From Rhizophagus clarus (taxonomy: Eukaryota; Glomeromycota; Glomeromycetes; Glomerales; Glomeraceae), in assembly GCA_015698045.1 (NCBI GenBank), contig BLAL01000246.1:1550001-1614000 (forward strand): a stretch of 64,000 bases of DNA. The letters are read 5' to 3'. This document shows, one piece after another, positions 59,108 to 64,000 of this stretch. Both the position numbers and the translations under genes were made by a program. The notes under the pieces were generated by a model. That model was not told the origin of the DNA, did no database searches, and was given only the letters and a program-made list of their open reading frames with translations. Each line of letters starts with the position of its first letter. Positions within the stretch are counted from its first letter, which is position 1.

Positions 59108-59329
59108 TATATTTTATATTTCTTTTTTTGGTTATATAATTATGACTGGATATTATATATTTTTTTTTTGGTTTATATAATTATGATTGGTTTATGAGTC
59201 TTATGGTTATTGTATGGTTGATCATATGCGAGTTGGTTTATATAATTATCTTATATTACTATATACTATATACATCAATATATATAAAATAAATGGTTTT
59301 TATTTGCTTATAAAATACAAAATGATGCT

Positions 59330-59608
59330 TTATTATTTGACCTTAAAAAACCTCTAGTTCGACCTATTTATTAATTATATTCAGATTACATAGTACAGTA
59401 GTCAAATATAGTTTTTTTAAGGTTGAATAAATATGTAATAATGTCCTAATATAGGTAAAATGATGGTTGAATTTTCTTTCCAAATTTGAGATGATTGGCA
59501 CCTTAAATGTGCCAAAAAAATTAGCCTCAATTTGACATAGGTTAGATCATCATTTGACCTATATTCGACCTGGTCAAATTTAGGCCAAATTGTCCTTTTT
59601 CGACTAGT
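59330..59608 (-). repeat. CACTA-like terminal region, type 1, inverted copy
   Basis: The reverse complement matches 11724-11990 along nearly its whole length. It ends CCTTTTTCGACTAGTG at 59608, next to the CAT target repeat. It forms the right end of the large element. Confidence 0.8.
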
Positions 59609-62600
59609 GCATATATCCTGTATTAAGAGAAAAATGATTAAAGGATCTGGAGTTATTTCTGTTATCCTACCTATAGTTGTTGGAGTGGCAATTTATTGAT
59701 TTGGATATAACCATTCAGTGGGAAACCGCCATTCATGAGTATTGGGATCTTTATCTATTATTGTCACCTTACAACATTCAGCTGGTTTTGTGTTCTCTAT
59801 GTTTTGCCATTTGATGATTCCATCATTGTTGCATCCCAACTGGTAAAACACTGAGATTTTGTTTGGTTGATGGTTTATTTTACAGATTTTGCCTATTGTC
59901 CAAGTGTCTGTATTCGCAGCTGTTGGTTCTTGCACAAAAATTATTTGTTTACGACAGGCATCTGGTGTGATATCTTGTAAAAAATTCCAGTGATTGACTC
60001 TATTGATTTCTAGTTCATTAGATACTATTGTCTAGATATGCATAGATGAGTCACATCATAGTACCATCTGGCTACTCTTCCTTGTGCAGGAAGTAATGCT
60101 AATCTCTGGTATTGTTTCCATGTCATGATATATGTGCCTCTAATAAATAATTGATCTATATAGTAAATTGGATAGTGTGCACTTTGATTAATCTGGTATA
60201 CATATTTTGTGAGATGTAATCATTTAAAGAAATTTAAAATTGGCTCCCTTTCTTCTATAACACTCCAAGTTGTTCTCTCAATTGAGTCTACCTTCATAGA
60301 AATATCCAGCACCTTGGTTACTAATAGTGCATTGAATGATACATTTTTTCACGCTTGTGGCTAGATCCAGGGCATTGTTTGAAAGTCACACTCAAATATT
60401 GAGTTTGTAATGAGCGATTTGAGTTGTGCATCTCTTAGTCTTATTTGTGTGGATATTGATGCGTGTGATGCACTGTTCAGTCTAATCATTAGCTCTGTTA
60501 CGGTATTAATGCAATATTGTTTCCATGGATGTTTCATGCTGAACCCTCCTTCATGGAATAGTAATAACGATGGTGTGTTTTTGGGAAGTTTTAGCCAGTT
60601 CTTGACTAATTTCATTGCTGGGGTGAATATCTAGTTCCAATCCTGTTCTGATAGTATCATAATTTGAGCTGTGTATGTTAGTCTGGGTATTAGTACTCTA
60701 TTGATTAGGTAAATGCATTGACCTGCCATGACAAATTTCCTGTGGACTGTATTGCAAAAATTGTTAACTATAGTAGACAACCTTTGCACCCATCATCGTC
60801 TACTCGGCTTATTAGAAAACTACACCCCCAAGGTATCCTATTTCTTGGTTTGTGGCCCAGACTTTAGATCGGTCTCATCCTAGTTCAATGACTTGTGCGG
60901 GCTGTTCAACCGTCAGATTAATGATTATTAGCTCTGATTTCTTGGCGTTAATATCAATATTGTTAATCTGGTAAAACTCATTTACCATGTTTACTATCTT
61001 TTGCATCCTGGTCTTTGACGATTCTAAGAATACCGTATCATCTATATAAGCGCATACAGGGACCTGGAGCTTATATTGTGTCTATGTAGTAGGATTGTTA
61101 ATGTCATTCAGCCAAGAAATTTTCATTTCATATTCGCTATTATTGGTTTGTTGAATTTCTAATAGAAGCGAATCATAGAAGATTCTCCAGAGCAATGGAA
61201 AGATCACATCACCCTGATCAATACTATCATTGCCAATAAACCCATCACTAAGTCCGTATGCTGTGGCTATTCGTAGTGCTTAATATTTGAAAAAGACAAT
61301 GATCCATTCTACGAGTGTATGTGGTATATCAATTCATAGCAGTGCACGTTTTAGTACTTCTAGTCCAACTGAATTAAACGCTTTTTTCATATCCTGTGTG
61401 AGGACCCATAGCTACTTTTTATTTTCCCTGGCGTTCTTAATGAAGTTATTAACCAAGTGTATGGATTCGTTTGTGCTTTCATCTGGAAGACTGCAACAAT
61501 TATAACCTTGGAGTATGTTATATTGTTTCAATATGGTGCTTAGTCTGTTCGTGATCAGTTTCGTGAAGGTTTTTCTGAAGCAATCCAGTAAGGCAATGGG
61601 ACGAGTATTCAGGATATCATATTCGAAGTTGGAGGGCTTAGGTATAAGGAGAATGACCGATGTTTTCCATGCTTTTGGGACAAGTCCTGTTTGTATTATT
61701 ATATTTCCAAATTTGATCAGGAGTATTACTAGCTCCTCAGGCAGTTGTTGTATAATTCTATAATTAATTCTGGATAAGCCTGCAGTTGATTTTTTATTTA
61801 GATCTTTAACAGTGTTATTTCACTCGTCCAGTGTAATCTCATTTATTGTGGTTTCTATGTATTCTTAGAAATGTCCTGTGAGCTCGTAAATTTGTTGCCA
61901 GAATGATGTTAATGCGTTCAGTTAGATATTTCTTTTCATGAACATGCGCGCAAAATCTTCATTCACGAGTTTTTTGACTTCTTCCGGGTCTGTTGCTAAC
62001 CTCTTGATTAAAATTCCTGTTTCTTCGTCTACTAGCATTTTGTCCAATACTATTCAGGTGTATATTTTTTTCTCTAATATGTTAGCTAGTCATGTTGTTT
62101 GATCATCCCATATGATTTCTACCCTTTTGTCTATACAGCTTTGCTTCTGTGGCTTTGTACTTCTTATAGTCTATTCTCACGCAGTAGTTCACTTTTTCTT
62201 TCAGCATTTCAAACCAGTTTTCTGTGAAAACATTCTGCGTGGGTATGGTGTACTTGGAACTGTCTTCATTTGCTGTATTGCAATTTGTGTTTTTGTCTGG
62301 TGTAATGTAGTCTTGATTGTATTTGCTGATTTTCTTTATCCATCTAGTTTTGGCATTTACAGCTATGATTATCTGTTGGTTGCCATGATAATAGTTGTGT
62401 AGTAGTTTGAGTAATTTTTTCATGTGTCGTTCTGCTATCAATTTTTTTTGTTATATCGCTTGAAGATGTTGTGAAGTATGTAGACTTTCCTTAGCAGTTC
62501 TTTGTTCACCGCATATTCTATGATAGTATTAAGTTTTTCCAGTATTTATCTATGTCTTCCTGAGAATATTCCGTCAAGGTGGTTCTTTCCTTAAGGAAGT

Positions 62601-63514
62601 TCTGTTCAAGGGAGTCAATTTGCTTTCTTATATTAAGCTGAAAGTTATTCCAAGTTGCTGTTTCTAGGTTGTCGCAATCGTACATTACTCTGAAGTGAAT
62701 ATTACCCTTAGGTAGATTATCATATACTGTGTTTATTCTGTTATTTCGTATAAGGTCAGCGGTGTTCAAGGTAGTTGTAATAATGTCATGGTCACTATGC
62801 GTGATAAATGTTGATGGGGTAATTGAGAAGTTTAATAAGTTGTTATCGTATGCTCTAGATATCCATATTTGGTCTATTCTCGTGCTAACTTCTTCTTTGT
62901 AATATGTAATTTCCTATCTTTTCTTTGTTGAGTTTTCTGTAGGAGTCTATTAGTCTTATTGCTTCAAGGTCATCATATATTTTAGGTTTAAGGCTGTGTT
63001 GTGAGGACGTGTGGTCAACTTGACTATTCGTGATTATATTGAAGTCTTCCAATAATATATGTACTATGTTATTTGACTTTTTTCTTATAGCTTCTTCATT
63101 CATTTCTTTTTTTAGTTGTTTCAGGGTAAGATGGAGAATTGTCTTATCTTGTGGAGCCACGTATTCAACCCAGATACAAAAATATACATTTTTAAATAAA
63201 AAGTACACTGACATCAAGTATGGTGAATGAATCTTATGTTTTTGATAATGTTTGTTCCATTTTTGCGTGCATATTAGCACTACTCCTAACCCTTTGTGTT
63301 TGTCCTGTTGTTTACTTGACCAATATATGTAAAATTTTTTTTTATATTCGTTGGGTGTTTTATAAAGTTCATTCTTTTGGTCTAAATTTGTTTTATTTAG
63401 TGCCATGATATCTACTTGGTTTTCTAGCATCCAGTCTAATATTCCAGAAAGTTTTGTGTCATTTTCTACTAAACTGTTAATATTATGAGTTCCAATATGA
63501 AGCATGAGGTACAA
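59609..63514 (-). pseudogene. LINE retrotransposon, endonuclease and reverse transcriptase part
   Basis: From 63514 on the minus strand: an apurinic endonuclease (IGTHNINSL, LLEDFN, then after a frame change RIDQIWISRAYDNN and THSDHDII); the reverse transcriptase with RPIALLDCFRKTFTKLI, VLTQDMKKAF and AYIDDTVFLESSKTRMQKI; then IIKWQNIENTKPAECC and PDPLIIFLLIQDI up to the CACTA-like end. Stops include TAA and TAG at sites where CAA or CAG is likely (for example KK-x-LWVLTQDM), and several frameshifts. The typical endonuclease ETN and GDFN are changed to KTN and EDFN, both G-to-A type changes. The RNase H part continues at 33728. Clade not assigned. Confidence 0.85.
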
Positions 63515-64000
63515 TACTTTCCAGTTTACTTATTGTTGTTCTTCATATCTTATTCGTTGACTATGTAAGAAACTGTCAATGTTTAGATTCCTGTTGTTAA
63601 TGTTGTTAAGTTTCACGTTATTATTGTTGTTGTTACTTTGTCTAATACTAATTAACATAAATGTCAAAGGAATGTATTTGTTTGTTTATTAATGTTTGTT
63701 ATAAATGTGCTATTTGTACCAGCCAAATAGCCTTTTCCTGTAAAATGTCTCTAAAAGCATTCATTTAAAAAGATATAAATTGAATTATTAATATAAATTT
63801 TATATTTCTACTAAAATTTTTATATATTCATTTAGCTAATTAATAAAAAAAATTGAAATATTAAAAGATGTTTTAATTAGAAGATTATTAAAAATTAAAA
63901 TATAAGTTACTAATAGATTATTTGATAAATTAAAACTTTTTATGATATATTTTTGTATCATTTTTTATTTTAATAGCATATTTTTATTCTTCATTATTTC
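63515..64000. other. AT-rich edge, upstream of LINE endonuclease
   Basis: The minus-strand LINE may extend a little into this stretch (up to about 63700), but no clear frame or motif is visible. The remainder is AT-rich without a feature. Confidence 0.35.

Larger units (their letters stand above)
33729..59608. mobile_element. Large CACTA-like element, 25.9 kb, inserted in a LINE
   Basis: The left end is CACTAGTCAAAAAAGGAATA (type 2) and the right end CCTTTTTCGACTAGTG (type 1), flanked by CAT at 33726-33728 and 59609-59611. Removing it fuses the LINE halves in frame (LLIQDI-WIHR). It contains two transposase relics on the minus strand (34064-37470 and 55117-55850), an accessory gene on the plus strand (56464-59107), and many later insertions. 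Which inner parts belong to the original element and which were added is only partly clear. Its orientation is opposite to the element at 11724-18406. Confidence 0.8.

Overview
The window looks like nuclear DNA of a filamentous fungus, most likely an arbuscular-mycorrhizal fungus (Glomeromycotina, Rhizophagus-like). The pointers are very low GC, short GT-AG introns (64-136 bp), clustered F-box and BTB-BACK-TLDc genes (families known to be expanded in that group), and a dense load of nested DNA transposons and LINEs. This assignment is inference from gene content; no marker gene is present.

Layout. (1) 1-8.4 kb is a host gene island: two divergent F-box genes, two BTB-BACK-TLDc genes on the minus strand, and a plus-strand BTB-BACK gene that lacks the TLDc domain and is followed by an inverted TLDc fragment. 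(2) 8.4-11.7 kb is extremely AT-rich DNA with no gene, holding one 235-bp MITE with an 8-bp target duplication. (3) 11724-18406 is a CACTA-like element (ends CACTAGTC/GACTAGTA, 3-bp duplication ATA), itself split by a complete hAT element (14119-17493, 8-bp duplication CTCCTTAC). (4) About 18.6-32.1 kb is a tandem array of intron-like modules, split by a 9.7-kb Plavaka/CACTA-type element (20281-30006, 3-bp duplication CTT) that carries a transposase and a divergently transcribed second gene. (5) 32.1-33.7 kb and 59.6-63.5 kb are the two halves of one minus-strand LINE. Between them sits a 25.9-kb CACTA-like element (33729-59608, duplication CAT). Removing it restores the LINE reading frame across the junction. 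(6) Inside that large element lie transposase relics, hAT-type and TA-type MITEs, more intron-like arrays, a small membrane-protein gene, a C2H2-like pseudogene, an unclassified transposon ORF and a second copy of the accessory gene.

Most notable: (a) arrays of 30-40 nt exon-like blocks separated by about 65-nt intron-like blocks (GTA...CTAAC...poly-T...AG) at five places, in both orientations, associated with or lying inside CACTA-like elements; (b) transposon reading frames broken almost only by TGA; (c) two independent elements that share a transposase-plus-accessory-gene layout. All intron boundaries, fusions and insertion boundaries were read by eye from the sequence; no search or alignment software was used.
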